Part shown: positions 15,382 through 24,366 of the stretch, in pieces
How positions within the stretch are numbered: the first letter of the stretch is position 1
Layout: the number at the start of each line of letters is the position of its first letter
Origin: JAKLKS01 sp964370855
Lineage (GTDB): Bacteria; Planctomycetota; JAJSAM01; JAKLKS01
Reading direction: 5' to 3'
DNA length: 32,882 bases
NCBI GenBank assembly: GCA_964370855.1
Contig: CAYJMF010000053.1
Coordinates: 1 to 32,882, forward strand
Made by a program: the position numbers and the translations under genes
The notes under the pieces: model-generated
Told to the model about the DNA's origin: nothing
What the model saw: the letters and a program-made list of their open reading frames with translations, nothing else
The model's database searches: none

Positions 15382-18300
15382 CTAGTCGTCGCCGCCGAGG
15401 AGTTCCTTCAGCTTCTTCTTCAGGACGTCCTCGGCGAGGTTGCCGAGCACCTTCTCCAGGTCCGGCGGCCTCACCTTCGGCCGCGACAGGGAGCCCGCGA
15501 GCTTGAAGGGGAGGTCCCCGTTCCCGTCCATGAGCGGCTTCAGCCGCTCCCTCCGCTTCTCCTTCATCTTCAGGAACTTCGCCCCCACGGCGTAGTCGAG
15601 CTTCCCGTCGAAGGTGGTGGAGCCCTTGAGCACCATGTCGTGCTCCTTCCCGCCCACGGCGAGGCGGTCGTTCCAGACACGCCCGTCGTGCACCGAGAAC
15701 TCCGTGGTGATGGTCCTGAACTCCAGGGACTTCGCGCCGCCGAGCAGCTCCAGCAGGTCCACCACCATGCCGCTCCCCGAGACCCCCCCCTCGGCGATCT
15801 CGAGGGAGCCCTTCCCGTGGAGGTCCGGCTTCACGGCCTCCCAGTCGGCACCCTTCCCGTCGAGCCGGAGGTCGAGGCGGAGCTTCCCCGACACGGCGCC
15901 GCTCTCCGCCACGGCGAAGATCGGGACGACCTGCTTCAACAGCCACCCCATGGCCCGGTCCACCTGGACGCCCTCGGCGTGGACCTCGACGAAGTGATCC
16001 GGCCCCTCGCCGGCGAGGACGAGCAGCGCCTGCCCCTTCACCGTCCCCCCGTTCACCGTCCCCTCGATGGAGCGGGCGCGGAGCACACCGCCCTGGAGGA
16101 TGGCGTCCACGGACCCGTTCTCGAGGACGAAGGCCTCCGTGGAGACGGAGTCGAGGGAGAGGAGGGCGGTCCCGGCGAGCCCCGCGAGGGAGAAGGGCTC
16201 GGGGAGGGGTCCCTTCACCTTCACCGTCCCCTTCACGCGGCCGACCTCCATGGGGGAGAGGGGGAGGAGGCCGGGATGGGCGCGGGTGAGGCCGGAGGCG
16301 TCGAAGTCGAGGGTGGCGGACCCGTCCACGGCCCGCTTCCCCGCGGCGAGGTCGGCGCTCCCCTCGAGGGTCGCCGTGCCGCCGTCGGCGGTGACGAGGA
16401 GGGTGGAGCGCACCGTCTCCGCGGCGCGGTCCAGCGTCCCCTTCGCGGCGACGGCGATCTTCTCCTGGGTCCAGGGCCGCTTCCCGCCCTGGGCGGGCCA
16501 GGAGAGGGAGGCGACGGAGACCTCCCCGTCGAATGCGACGGGCCCCTTCCCGTCGGGCGCGGTGGCGCGGAGGCGGAGGACCGCCGTCCCCGTCGCCCCC
16601 TCCACCCTCTCCCCGAAACCGGCGCCGGCGGCGAGGTCGAGGAGCGGGCCGAGCCCGCCGCCGGCGGCGACGGCGAGATCCACGGGACCGTCGGCGGAGG
16701 CGGTCCCGGTCACCGCGAGGTCGGCGTCGGCGTCCACGAGTTCGAAACGGCGGAACGTCGCCGCCGCGGCGTCGGGTTTCCCGGCCACGGCGATGTCGAA
16801 GGCGAGGGAGCCGCGGGGGGCGGGGTCCTTCTCGAGGAGGCCGAGGGAGAGGAGACGCCGCGTCGTCGGCGCGAGGGCGAGGGAACCGGTCGTCGCGAGG
16901 TCGAGGGTTCCGTCGGCGGCGACGGTGCCGGAGGCGGCCATGGAGATCCCGTCGCCGGAGAGCGAACACTTCCGGAGGTCCACGGAGATCCCGGCGTCGG
17001 AGCGGGCGAGGGAGGTCTCCATGGCGATCCGGATTTCCGGCTCCGTGAGGTTGCGGGCGGGGGATCCCTCCTTTGCCGGGAGGGTCAGGACGAGGTCGCG
17101 GAGGAGGAGCTCCCCCGGCCCCGCGTCCACGGCGGCAAAGGTCTCCCTCCAGGCGACGGGGCCGGTCCACGAGGCGGTGCCCGCGGCCGTCGCCGGCGGC
17201 GCCGCGCCGAAGGCCTCGGCGAGGATCGACGCGCGGGCGAGGTCGAGGCTCGAGGAGAGGGTCGTCAGCGCGCCGGAGCCTCCGTCGAGGTCGAAGCGGC
17301 CCGCCGCGGCGAGGTCGAGGCCCGCCCCCTTCACCTTGAGGGAGCGCAGGTCCACGGACTTCTCCCCGGGCACCGCGTCGAAGGCGATCTCGAAGCGATC
17401 CTCGGACAGGGGCTTCGCGCCCTTCCCCGGCGGCGTGACGACGAGCCCCGTGATGGTCACGGTCCCCCGGGCCTCGTCCCGGGCCCCCGCGGTGCCCGGC
17501 GCCGCCCGGAGGAGGCGGGCCTCGATGTCGGCGACGCCGGCCACGTCCCCGGGGAGGGGGGCGCCGAACCCCCTGGCGATGGCGGCGAGCCGCGCGAGCT
17601 GGGCCTTCCCCGTCACGGCGAGGTCCGAGGCCTCCTCCTTCGAGACCGTGCCCTTCGCCTCGAGGAGGAGGGATCCCGACTGCACCCGGCCGACGTCGAT
17701 GCGCAGCGTGCTCCCCTTCCGGAGGGCGTCGAACTCGACGTTCACGGAGGGCTCGTCCACGGGCAGCCGCCCGTCCCCGGGGGAGATCTGCATCCCCGAG
17801 ACGTGGAGGCTGCCGCTCCACCGCTGCGCGTCGCCGTCCCCCGCGGCGCGGGCCTCGAGGCGGAGGTCCCCGACGGCGTCCCCCGGGATCGCCACGCCGA
17901 GGGCCTTGGCCCGGTCGAGGAGCCCCTTCAGCTCCGCCTCCACGAACAGGGTGCCGTCCACGGGGCCGCCGGCGGGGGCGAGGGAGACGCCGCCGCGGAC
18001 CTCGAGGGCCGGGGCCCGGAGGGAGAGGTCCTTGACCTCCACCTGCCCCTCGGAGGTGCGGAGGAAGCCGGCGGCGAAGTCCGCCGAGGGCTCGGCGAAG
18101 GTCCGTCCCGCCCCGAGGGCGGGGCCCGCGACGGCGAGGCCGGCGAGGGCCCCCTCCACCTTCCCGTCGAGGACCGCCCCGCCGGCGATCCGCGCCGACG
18201 CCTTGAGGGAGAGGGTCCCATCGAGCCGGTCGAGGCCGCCGCCGCCGAGCTCCCGGACCGCGGGGAGGAGGACCGCGAGGTCGAGGGAATCGAGGAGGAG

Positions 18301-19056
18301 CGCCACGGTCCCCTCCATGGCGTCGGGGCCCGCGGGCCGGCCGCCCACGAAGGGGGAGCCGGCCGCCTCCAGGCGGAACCGGCCGGCGGCCCCGAGGTCG
18401 AGCTGGAAGACCGCCGTCGCCGGACCGTCGGAGGAGGCGTCGAGGTCGGCGTTGAAGGTGCCGAGGGTCCGCTCCCTCCCGTCGAGGCCGACCTCCACGA
18501 GGGTCCCCTCGCGGATCTCGACGGCCACGTGGAACGGGGGGACGCTCCCCTCCCCGGCCTCCCCGCCGGCGGAGGGGGCGGAGGCGGGGGCGGCCCCGGG
18601 GGGAGGGGCCGCCCTCTTCAGCGCGGCGAGGTCGAGGCGCACCTCGGGCCGCAGGATGCTCACCTTCACGATCTCGTAGCGGGAGGCGAAGGCCGTGGTG
18701 ATGCCCGCGGGGGCCCGGACGGAGCCCACCCGCAGGAGCACCGGGTCCGAGGCTCCGGGCCCGTAGCGGACGACGAGGTCCTCGGCCCCGGACTCGGACC
18801 AGCCCACGGAGAGGACGCCGAGGGAGACGTGGCGCCCCGCGGCCTTCGAGATCCCCGCCTCGGCCCGTCCCCGCACCCAGGAGGAGGAGAGGATCGCGGG
18901 GAGGAGGAGCACGAGGACGCCGAGGAGGAGGAGGAGGCCACCGGCCCCGAGGAGGAGCCTCCTCCGCCAGGGACCCCGGGGGGCGGCGGGGGGTGCCGGG
19001 GCCGCCGGTGAAGGCGCGGGGGGAGGAGGAGAAGCAGCGCCTTCGCTCTCGGTCAT
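15382..19056 (-). CDS. AsmA/TamB-like envelope protein
   Basis: A 1224-residue protein. A Pro/Ala-rich cytoplasmic leader (residues 1-30) precedes one transmembrane anchor (about residues 32-57, LLLGAGGLLLLLGVLVLLL). The long periplasmic region is built of repetitive beta-strand segments (patterns like GTVSKEEASDLAVTGKAQLA and DGSATLDFDASGL). The last 250 residues resemble the AsmA C-terminal domain (GVSGSGMVVDLLELLGGAKS, then a strand-rich stretch with DGKLDYAVGAKF). AsmA-like proteins form grooved bridges thought to carry phospholipids between inner and outer membrane; that role here is inference. The following cardiolipin synthase supports a lipid theme. The gene diverges from the HEAT triplet across a 99-nt spacer. 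Translation start is the ATG at 19056, with only a weak ribosome binding site. Confidence 0.8.
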   Translation of the reverse strand: MTESEGAASPPPPAPSPAAPAPPAAPRGPWRRRLLLGAGGLLLLLGVLVLLLPAILSSSWVRGRAEAGISKAAGRHVSLGVLSVGWSESGAEDLVVRYGPGASDPVLLRVGSVRAPAGITTAFASRYEIVKVSILRPEVRLDLAALKRAAPPPGAAPASAPSAGGEAGEGSVPPFHVAVEIREGTLVEVGLDGRERTLGTFNADLDASSDGPATAVFQLDLGAAGRFRLEAAGSPFVGGRPAGPDAMEGTVALLLDSLDLAVLLPAVRELGGGGLDRLDGTLSLKASARIAGGAVLDGKVEGALAGLAVAGPALGAGRTFAEPSADFAAGFLRTSEGQVEVKDLSLRAPALEVRGGVSLAPAGGPVDGTLFVEAELKGLLDRAKALGVAIPGDAVGDLRLEARAAGDGDAQRWSGSLHVSGMQISPGDGRLPVDEPSVNVEFDALRKGSTLRIDVGRVQSGSLLLEAKGTVSKEEASDLAVTGKAQLARLAAIARGFGAPLPGDVAGVADIEARLLRAAPGTAGARDEARGTVTITGLVVTPPGKGAKPLSEDRFEIAFDAVPGEKSVDLRSLKVKGAGLDLAAAGRFDLDGGSGALTTLSSSLDLARASILAEAFGAAPPATAAGTASWTGPVAWRETFAAVDAGPGELLLRDLVLTLPAKEGSPARNLTEPEIRIAMETSLARSDAGISVDLRKCSLSGDGISMAASGTVAADGTLDLATTGSLALAPTTRRLLSLGLLEKDPAPRGSLAFDIAVAGKPDAAAATFRRFELVDADADLAVTGTASADGPVDLAVAAGGGLGPLLDLAAGAGFGERVEGATGTAVLRLRATAPDGKGPVAFDGEVSVASLSWPAQGGKRPWTQEKIAVAAKGTLDRAAETVRSTLLVTADGGTATLEGSADLAAGKRAVDGSATLDFDASGLTRAHPGLLPLSPMEVGRVKGTVKVKGPLPEPFSLAGLAGTALLSLDSVSTEAFVLENGSVDAILQGGVLRARSIEGTVNGGTVKGQALLVLAGEGPDHFVEVHAEGVQVDRAMGWLLKQVVPIFAVAESGAVSGKLRLDLRLDGKGADWEAVKPDLHGKGSLEIAEGGVSGSGMVVDLLELLGGAKSLEFRTITTEFSVHDGRVWNDRLAVGGKEHDMVLKGSTTFDGKLDYAVGAKFLKMKEKRRERLKPLMDGNGDLPFKLAGSLSRPKVRPPDLEKVLGNLAEDVLKKKLKELLGGDD

Positions 19057-19092
19057 GGGGGGGTTCCGGCGCCGGGTGGGGCAAGGACGCCC

Positions 19093-19120
19093 TTGTGGGG
19101 GCGGCAGATGCCCTTAGCAT
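19093..19120 (+). promoter_or_regulatory. Candidate promoter for the HEAT triplet
   Basis: In the 99-nt divergent spacer, TTGTGG at 19093-19098 and TAGCAT at 19115-19120 are 16 nt apart and resemble a housekeeping sigma -35/-10 pair, about 35 nt before the first HEAT gene. Tentative, because GC-rich planctomycete-like promoters are poorly defined. Confidence 0.3.
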
Positions 19121-19155
19121 ACAGGAGTCGCCGAACACCGGTGCGGGAGTGTGCC

Positions 19156-20850
19156 ATGGGTCGCGTCACTGCGGGACTTGCCGTCCTCGTCATCGCCGGG
19201 CTCGCGGCCCCGGCCTTCGCCCACGGCGGCCAGTACCGCGGCCCCGGGGGGAAGACCCCCACGGACCCGACGGGTCCCGTGGCGCCGCCCACGAGCTCCG
19301 CCGACTGGGAGGCCTGGTGGGCCACCAACGCCTGGCGCTACATCAAGCTCCGGGAGCGGGTCCGCGCCCGCGACTCGGGAGGGGAGACGGCGGGCTCCGG
19401 ACTCGGCACCGTGGCCGGTCCCTCGCTGCCCGCCGCGGCGGACCCCTTCGATCGCCGCCGCCTCTACGAGCGGGAGGTCCTCCCCGTCGTGACGGAGCTC
19501 CTCAAGGACGCCGACTCCGAGGTCCGCTCCGCCGCCGCCGTGGCGCTGGGCAAGATGGGCTACGCCCGCTCCCTCCTCGATCTCCGCAAGGCCACCTTCG
19601 ACGACGTCCGCGACGTCCGCGACGGGGCCGTCCTCGCCCTGGGGATGCTCCAGGACACCCTCGCGCTGCCGGAACTCCACGAGATCCTCCTCGACCCGGC
19701 CCAGCAGGAGCGGACCCGCTCCTTCGCCGCCGTGGGCATCGGCCTCGTGGGCGGGCCCGAGGCCGCGGACCTCCTCGAGGGCTTCCTCGATCCCTCCGCC
19801 GACGCCGCCCGGGTGGGGGGGATCCACCGCACCGCCTACACCGAGGCGAGCGCCATCACGGGACTCGGCCTCGCGAAGCAGCCCGCCTCCATCCCCGGCC
19901 TCCGGAGGGACTACGCCAGCGGCACCCGCTACGAACCCGCCGTCCGGGCCTTCGCCTCCATCGCCCTGGCCCGCCTCGGGGATCGCGAGTCCCTCCCCTT
20001 CCTCCTGCAGGGCATCGAGCACGCCCGCGAGCCGGTGCGCCAGTCCGCGGCCATCGCGCTCGGCGTCCTCGGCCGTCCCGGGGACGAGGCCGTGGTCAGG
20101 GCCCTCGCCCGCATGTCCCTCGAGGAGAAGGACATCAACGGGCGCCAGTTCGCGTTCATGTCCCTCTCCCGCATCGGCGGGGAGGAGGCCCGGGCCGCGG
20201 TCCGCCGCGTCCTCGAGAAGGGGCCGAAGATCGACCGGCCCCTGGCGGCCCTCGCCGTCGCCCTCGGGAAGGACGCGGAATGGACCCCCGTCCTGCGCAG
20301 GCTCTTCCTCGAGGAGAAGCAGCCCGACCAGAAGGGGGGCTACGTGCTGGCCCTCGGCCTCGCCGGGGACAGGGAGGCCCTCCCCGAGATCCGGCGTCTC
20401 GCGCTCTCCGCCGGCGACCGCGGGCTCCGCGGGTTCTGCCTCCTCGCCCTCGGGCTCCTCGACGACCGATCCTCCGCCCCCGAGGTCCGGGCCATCGTGG
20501 AGAAGGAGAACGACGTGGGCATCAAGATGGCCGCCGCCACCTGCCTCGGCCTCCTCCAGGACCCCGGCGCCGTGCCCCTCCTCGAGTCCATGGCGAAGTC
20601 CGGGGACAACGCCTACGTCCGCTCCAGCGCCTGCCGCCTCCTGGGCGAGGTGGGCAACCCCCGCTCCTGGAGCGTGCTCGCGGCCATCGCGAAGGACGGG
20701 AAGGACAACAGCGTGGTCCGCATGGCCGCCACGGCGGGCCTCGGGAACCTCGCGGACCGGAGCGACGTCCCCCTCCTGTCCACGGTGGGCTTCGACGGGA
20801 ACTACGCCTCCATCGTGGACCCGCTCATCGAGATCGCCTCCATCATGTAG
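19156..20850 (+). CDS. Secreted HEAT-repeat paralogue 1 of a tandem triplet
   Basis: A 564-residue protein whose signal peptide ends in AFA, leaving a predicted mature start HGGQYRGPGG with the His at position 23. A Pro/Gly-rich stretch leads to a Trp-rich block (WEAWWATNAWRYIKLRERVR, about residues 51-70). From about residue 105 to the end the protein is an array of HEAT/PBS-lyase-type helical repeats (SEVRSAAAVALGKMGYARSL, VRDGAVLALGMLQD, PVRQSAAIALGVLGRPGDEA), suited to protein binding. It ends in DPLIEIASIM. The ATG at 19156 is chosen for GGGAG six nt upstream and the signal peptide; an in-frame ATG at 19093 lies upstream. No enzymatic motif is seen. Paralogues 2 and 3 follow directly. 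Confidence 0.88.
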   Translation: MGRVTAGLAVLVIAGLAAPAFAHGGQYRGPGGKTPTDPTGPVAPPTSSADWEAWWATNAWRYIKLRERVRARDSGGETAGSGLGTVAGPSLPAAADPFDRRRLYEREVLPVVTELLKDADSEVRSAAAVALGKMGYARSLLDLRKATFDDVRDVRDGAVLALGMLQDTLALPELHEILLDPAQQERTRSFAAVGIGLVGGPEAADLLEGFLDPSADAARVGGIHRTAYTEASAITGLGLAKQPASIPGLRRDYASGTRYEPAVRAFASIALARLGDRESLPFLLQGIEHAREPVRQSAAIALGVLGRPGDEAVVRALARMSLEEKDINGRQFAFMSLSRIGGEEARAAVRRVLEKGPKIDRPLAALAVALGKDAEWTPVLRRLFLEEKQPDQKGGYVLALGLAGDREALPEIRRLALSAGDRGLRGFCLLALGLLDDRSSAPEVRAIVEKENDVGIKMAAATCLGLLQDPGAVPLLESMAKSGDNAYVRSSACRLLGEVGNPRSWSVLAAIAKDGKDNSVVRMAATAGLGNLADRSDVPLLSTVGFDGNYASIVDPLIEIASIM

Positions 20851-20873
20851 CGGGCCGACATGTAGCGGGCCGA
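20844..20873 (+). repeat. 15-bp tandem duplication at a stop codon
   Basis: CATGTAGCGGGCCGA occurs twice back to back (20844-20858 and 20859-20873). The first copy contains the stop codon of HEAT paralogue 1. It looks like a small slippage duplication in the spacer. Confidence 0.9.
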
Positions 20874-20898
20874 TGACGCGGTGCACCGGAGGGCAGGG

Positions 20899-22623
20899 AT
20901 GGACAGGACCGCCGCCATCGGCGCCGCCGTCGCGCTCCTCCTCCTCGGGGGGAGCGCGTCCCCCGCCCTCGCCCACGGGGGGCAGTACCGCTCCCCGGCG
21001 ACGGCGCCCCCCGAGACCGGTGGGGGCGGGGAGCCCACCGGACCCGGGTCGGGGAAGGGGGGCATCGCCACGGAGCCGGACTGGGAGAGCTGGTGGTGGG
21101 CCCACCGGGAGCGGGTCCGGGACCGGGCCCGGCGCCGCCGGGAGGCGATCCCCGCGGCCTCCGGGGAGGGGCTCGCCGCGGCGCCTCCCCCCCTCATGGG
21201 GCCCGCGGCGCCCCCCCCTCCGCCGGACCCGGGGATCGCCTTCCGGCGGGAGATCCTCCCGGTCCTCACGGCGGCCCTCGGCGACCCCGAGGCGGAGGTC
21301 CGCTCCGCCGCCGCCGTGGCCCTCGGGAAGGCGGGCCACCCCCGCTCCCTCCTCCCGCTCCACGGCGCCCTCGACGATCCCCACCCCGACGTCCGGGACG
21401 CGGCCCTCCTCGCCATGGGGATGATCGGGGATTCCCTCGCCCTGGAGGATCTTCGGCTCGTCCTCTTCGACCCCGCCGTGCCGGAGCGGACCCGCGGCTT
21501 CGCCGCCCTGGCCGTGGGCCTCGCCGGGGGGCCCGAGGCGGCGGCCCTCCTCCTCGACTTCATCTCCCCGGCGGCCGACGCCGCCCGCGTCGGGGGGATC
21601 CGCCGGAGCGAGGACCTCCTCTGCTGCGCCTTCGTGGCCCTCGGCCGCACGGGGGCGCCGGAGGCGGCCGCCGCCCTGCGGAAGGAGTTCGCCTCTCCGG
21701 TGCGCCGGACCCTCCGCGTCCGCTGCTTCGCCGGCATCGCCCTGGCGCGCCTGGGGGACGTCGGCGCCATCCCGCTCCTCCTCCAGGGGCTCGTCCACGA
21801 CGACGCCCGCATGCGCCAGTCCTCCGCCCTCGCCCTCGGCGACCTCGCCTCCCCGGAGGACCTCCCCGTCGTCGCCGCCCTCGCCCGCGCCGCCCGGGAG
21901 GACGCCGACGCCGGGGCCCGGGAGTTCGCCCTCCATGCCCTCGGGAGCGTCGGCGGCCCCCCGGCCGTGGCGGTGCTGCGGGAGGCGTGGCGGGAGGGGC
22001 GGCGCGAGGACCGCCTCCACGCGGCCCTCGCCCTCGGCGCCGCCGGGGACCTTCCCTCCGCCGTCTCCCTCCACCGCGCCCTCCGGGAGGCCGGGGCGGC
22101 GCGGGAGTGGAGCGCCCTCGCCCTCTCCCTCGGGATGATGGGGTACCGCACCGCCGCGAAGGACCTCCTCGAGCGGGCGGGGAAGGGGGACCCGGTGGCC
22201 CGCTCCCACGCCCTCTCCGCCCTCGGCCTCCTCGGGGAGCGGGAGGCCGCCGCCGCGGCCCGGACCATCCTCCTCGAGGAACGGGACCCCCGGTTCCACC
22301 TCGTGGCGGCGGAGTGTTTGCGGGCGCTGGGGGACCGGACCGTCGTCCCGGACCTCGTCCGCCGGGCCCTCGGCGGGGGGGGCGTGCAGGAGAGGGCCGG
22401 CGCCTGCTACCTCCTCGGCGTCCTCGGCGGGGAGGAGGCGATGCGCACCCTGCTCCGCGTCGCCGGGGACCGCGGGGGGGAGATGATCCTCCGCATGCAC
22501 GCCGTGGCGGGCCTCGGCGTGCTCGCCGATCGGAGCCCCGTGCCCCTTCTCGCGGACTACGGAGCCGGCACCAACTTCCTCCTCCCCGTGGGGCCGCTCC
22601 TCGAGATCCAGACCTTCCTCTAG
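20899..22623 (+). CDS. Secreted HEAT-repeat paralogue 2 of a tandem triplet
   Basis: A 574-residue protein. The signal peptide ends in ALA before HGGQYRSPAT (His at position 26). The Trp block (WESWWWAHRERVRDRARRRR) is altered compared with paralogues 1 and 3, lacking the central Asn-Arg-Tyr segment. HEAT/PBS-type repeats then run to the C-terminus (AEVRSAAAVALGKAGHPRSL, DVRDAALLAMGMIGDSLALE), with a Cys-rich spot where paralogue 1 has none (RSEDLLCCAFVALGRTG). The end GPLLEIQTFL parallels the other two. The ATG at 20899 has GGAGGG at 20888-20893; a GTG at 20881 is less likely. It sits 48 nt after paralogue 1 and 13 nt before paralogue 3, so the three are probably one operon. Confidence 0.88.
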   Translation: MDRTAAIGAAVALLLLGGSASPALAHGGQYRSPATAPPETGGGGEPTGPGSGKGGIATEPDWESWWWAHRERVRDRARRRREAIPAASGEGLAAAPPPLMGPAAPPPPPDPGIAFRREILPVLTAALGDPEAEVRSAAAVALGKAGHPRSLLPLHGALDDPHPDVRDAALLAMGMIGDSLALEDLRLVLFDPAVPERTRGFAALAVGLAGGPEAAALLLDFISPAADAARVGGIRRSEDLLCCAFVALGRTGAPEAAAALRKEFASPVRRTLRVRCFAGIALARLGDVGAIPLLLQGLVHDDARMRQSSALALGDLASPEDLPVVAALARAAREDADAGAREFALHALGSVGGPPAVAVLREAWREGRREDRLHAALALGAAGDLPSAVSLHRALREAGAAREWSALALSLGMMGYRTAAKDLLERAGKGDPVARSHALSALGLLGEREAAAAARTILLEERDPRFHLVAAECLRALGDRTVVPDLVRRALGGGGVQERAGACYLLGVLGGEEAMRTLLRVAGDRGGEMILRMHAVAGLGVLADRSPVPLLADYGAGTNFLLPVGPLLEIQTFL

Positions 22624-22636
22624 CCGGGAGATCGCC

Positions 22637-24364
22637 ATGCAGCGCGCCCTCGCCGTCCTCGCCGTCCTGCTGATCCCCGGGGCCGCCGTCGCCCACGGGG
22701 GCCAGTACAAGCCCGGCCCCCAAGGGGGGATCCCCCCGGACTCGGAGATCCTCAAGCCCCGCGTCCCGGTGCCGACCCCCCCGGACCGCTCCGACATGAC
22801 CCCCTGGGAGCGCTGGTGGGACGCCAACGGGGATCGCTACCTCCGCCTGCGCTCCCGCGTGCGCGCCCGGGACGGGGCGCGGAGCCGGGTGAGCGACGAC
22901 CCCGGCGAGGGGGGGCCCGACGGCGGCCCCTCGGCGCGGGAGTTCCTCGCGAAGGAGGTGCTCCCCGTCCTCAACGCCTCCCTCGGGGACGGCGACCCCG
23001 AGGTCCGCTCCGCCGCGGTCCTCGCCCTCGGGAAGCTGGGCTTCCCGCGGAGCCTCATGGACCTCCAGGGCCTCCTCCGCGATGCCGACCGGGACGTACG
23101 GGAGTCGGCGGTCCTCGCCCTCGGCATGGTGGGGGACTCCCTCGCCGTGGACCAGCTCCTCGGGATCCTCCTCGATTCCCGGGAGGAGGAGCGCACCCGC
23201 TCCTTCGCCGCCCTCGGGCTCGGCGTCATCGGCGGCGGGGAGGCGGCGGAGGCGCTCCTCGCCTACCTCGATCCCGCCAGCGACGCGAAGCGGGTCGGGG
23301 GGATCCGGCGGCGCACGGAGACGGAGTGCTGCGTCCTCGCCTCCCTCGGGCTCGCCGGCCATCGTGGGGCGGTGGAGACGCTGGAGCGCGTGGTGGCGGG
23401 CCGGATGCCCGACGGCACGAAGGCGGATTCCACGGTCCGCTCCTTCGCCCTCGTGTCCCTCGGGAGGCTCGGGGCGCCGGGGGAGATCGGGCGGGCGGAG
23501 ATCGCCGCGATGCTCGGGAAGGAGGGGCGCGAGGTGGTCCGCCAGGGGGCGGCCATCGCCCTCGGGCTCCTCGGGCGCGCCGACGACGCCCCCCTCGACG
23601 CCCTCGTGGTCGGGGCCCTCGGGAGGGCGGCCCGCGAGGACGGGGACTTCGGCACGCGGGTTCACGCGGACATGGCCCTGGCGCGGGTCGGCGGGGCCCC
23701 CGCCATCCTCGTCCTGCGGGAGACCATGGAGAAGGCGGCCCGGGTGGACCTCCCCTTCCTCGCCCTCGCCCTCGGCATCGCCGGCGACGCCCCCTCGGCG
23801 CCGGAACTGCACCGGATGTTCCGCGAGCAGAAGGACCCCTCGATCCGGGGGGCCTTCGCCCTCTCCCTCGGCCTGCTGCGCCATGCGCCGGCGGCGGAGG
23901 AGATCCGCGCCGCCGCCTTCGGCAAGGGGCAGAGGGAGATGCGCCGCCACTGCATGATCGCCCTCGGCCTCCTCGGGGACGCGCCCTCGGCGGCGCCGCT
24001 CCTCGGGGTGGTGACCTCGGACTGGGATCCCTTCCTCAAGAACGGGGCCGGGACCGCCCTCGGCCTCCTCGGGGACCGGGACGCCCTCCCCGCCATCGCC
24101 GCCTGCGCGAAGGGGGCGACGTCCATCCTCGCCCGGGGCCACGCCTGCCGCATCCTCGGGATGATCGGGAACCGGGACTCCGCCCGGGCGCTGGCCGCCT
24201 TCGCCGCCGACGGGAAGGAGACCGGCTACCTCCGGATGTTCGCGGTGACGGGCCTCGGCATCCTCGGGGAGCGGAAGGACCTCCCGATCCTCTCGGAGAT
24301 CGGCTTCGACCTCGACGCCGAAATCCGCGTCGACCCCCTCGACGTCGTCGCCGGCTTCATGTAG
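22637..24364 (+). CDS. Secreted HEAT-repeat paralogue 3 of a tandem triplet
   Basis: A 575-residue protein. The signal peptide ends in AVA before HGGQYKPGPQ (His at position 20). The Trp block is WERWWDANGDRYLRLRSRVR, close to paralogue 1. The HEAT/PBS-type repeat array has the same order as its siblings (PEVRSAAVLALGKLGFPRSL, VRESAVLALGMVGDSLAVDQ), including a Cys pair (TETECCVLASLGLAG) shared in position with paralogue 2. It ends in DPLDVVAGFM. GGGAG at 22626-22630 precedes the ATG. The stop is two bases before the perfect 50-bp hairpin arm at 24367, which may end transcription. Function is unknown; a binding or scaffold role is inferred from the repeats. Confidence 0.88.
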   Translation: MQRALAVLAVLLIPGAAVAHGGQYKPGPQGGIPPDSEILKPRVPVPTPPDRSDMTPWERWWDANGDRYLRLRSRVRARDGARSRVSDDPGEGGPDGGPSAREFLAKEVLPVLNASLGDGDPEVRSAAVLALGKLGFPRSLMDLQGLLRDADRDVRESAVLALGMVGDSLAVDQLLGILLDSREEERTRSFAALGLGVIGGGEAAEALLAYLDPASDAKRVGGIRRRTETECCVLASLGLAGHRGAVETLERVVAGRMPDGTKADSTVRSFALVSLGRLGAPGEIGRAEIAAMLGKEGREVVRQGAAIALGLLGRADDAPLDALVVGALGRAAREDGDFGTRVHADMALARVGGAPAILVLRETMEKAARVDLPFLALALGIAGDAPSAPELHRMFREQKDPSIRGAFALSLGLLRHAPAAEEIRAAAFGKGQREMRRHCMIALGLLGDAPSAAPLLGVVTSDWDPFLKNGAGTALGLLGDRDALPAIAACAKGATSILARGHACRILGMIGNRDSARALAAFAADGKETGYLRMFAVTGLGILGERKDLPILSEIGFDLDAEIRVDPLDVVAGFM

Positions 24365-24366
24365 GG

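Noticed and set aside
15383..19138. Continuation of the cardiolipin synthase frame upstream as a giant fusion protein
   Set aside because: The upstream part is an Arg/Pro/Gly-rich shadow of the AsmA-like gene in another frame. PLD homology starts after the ATG at 15376.
19114..22827. Very long open frame on the minus strand opposite the HEAT genes (over 1200 codons)
   Set aside because: High G+C makes antisense stops rare. Its translation is compositionally odd (Gly/Glu/Arg/Val-rich, repetitive) and the plus-strand genes have signal peptides, ribosome binding sites and family motifs.
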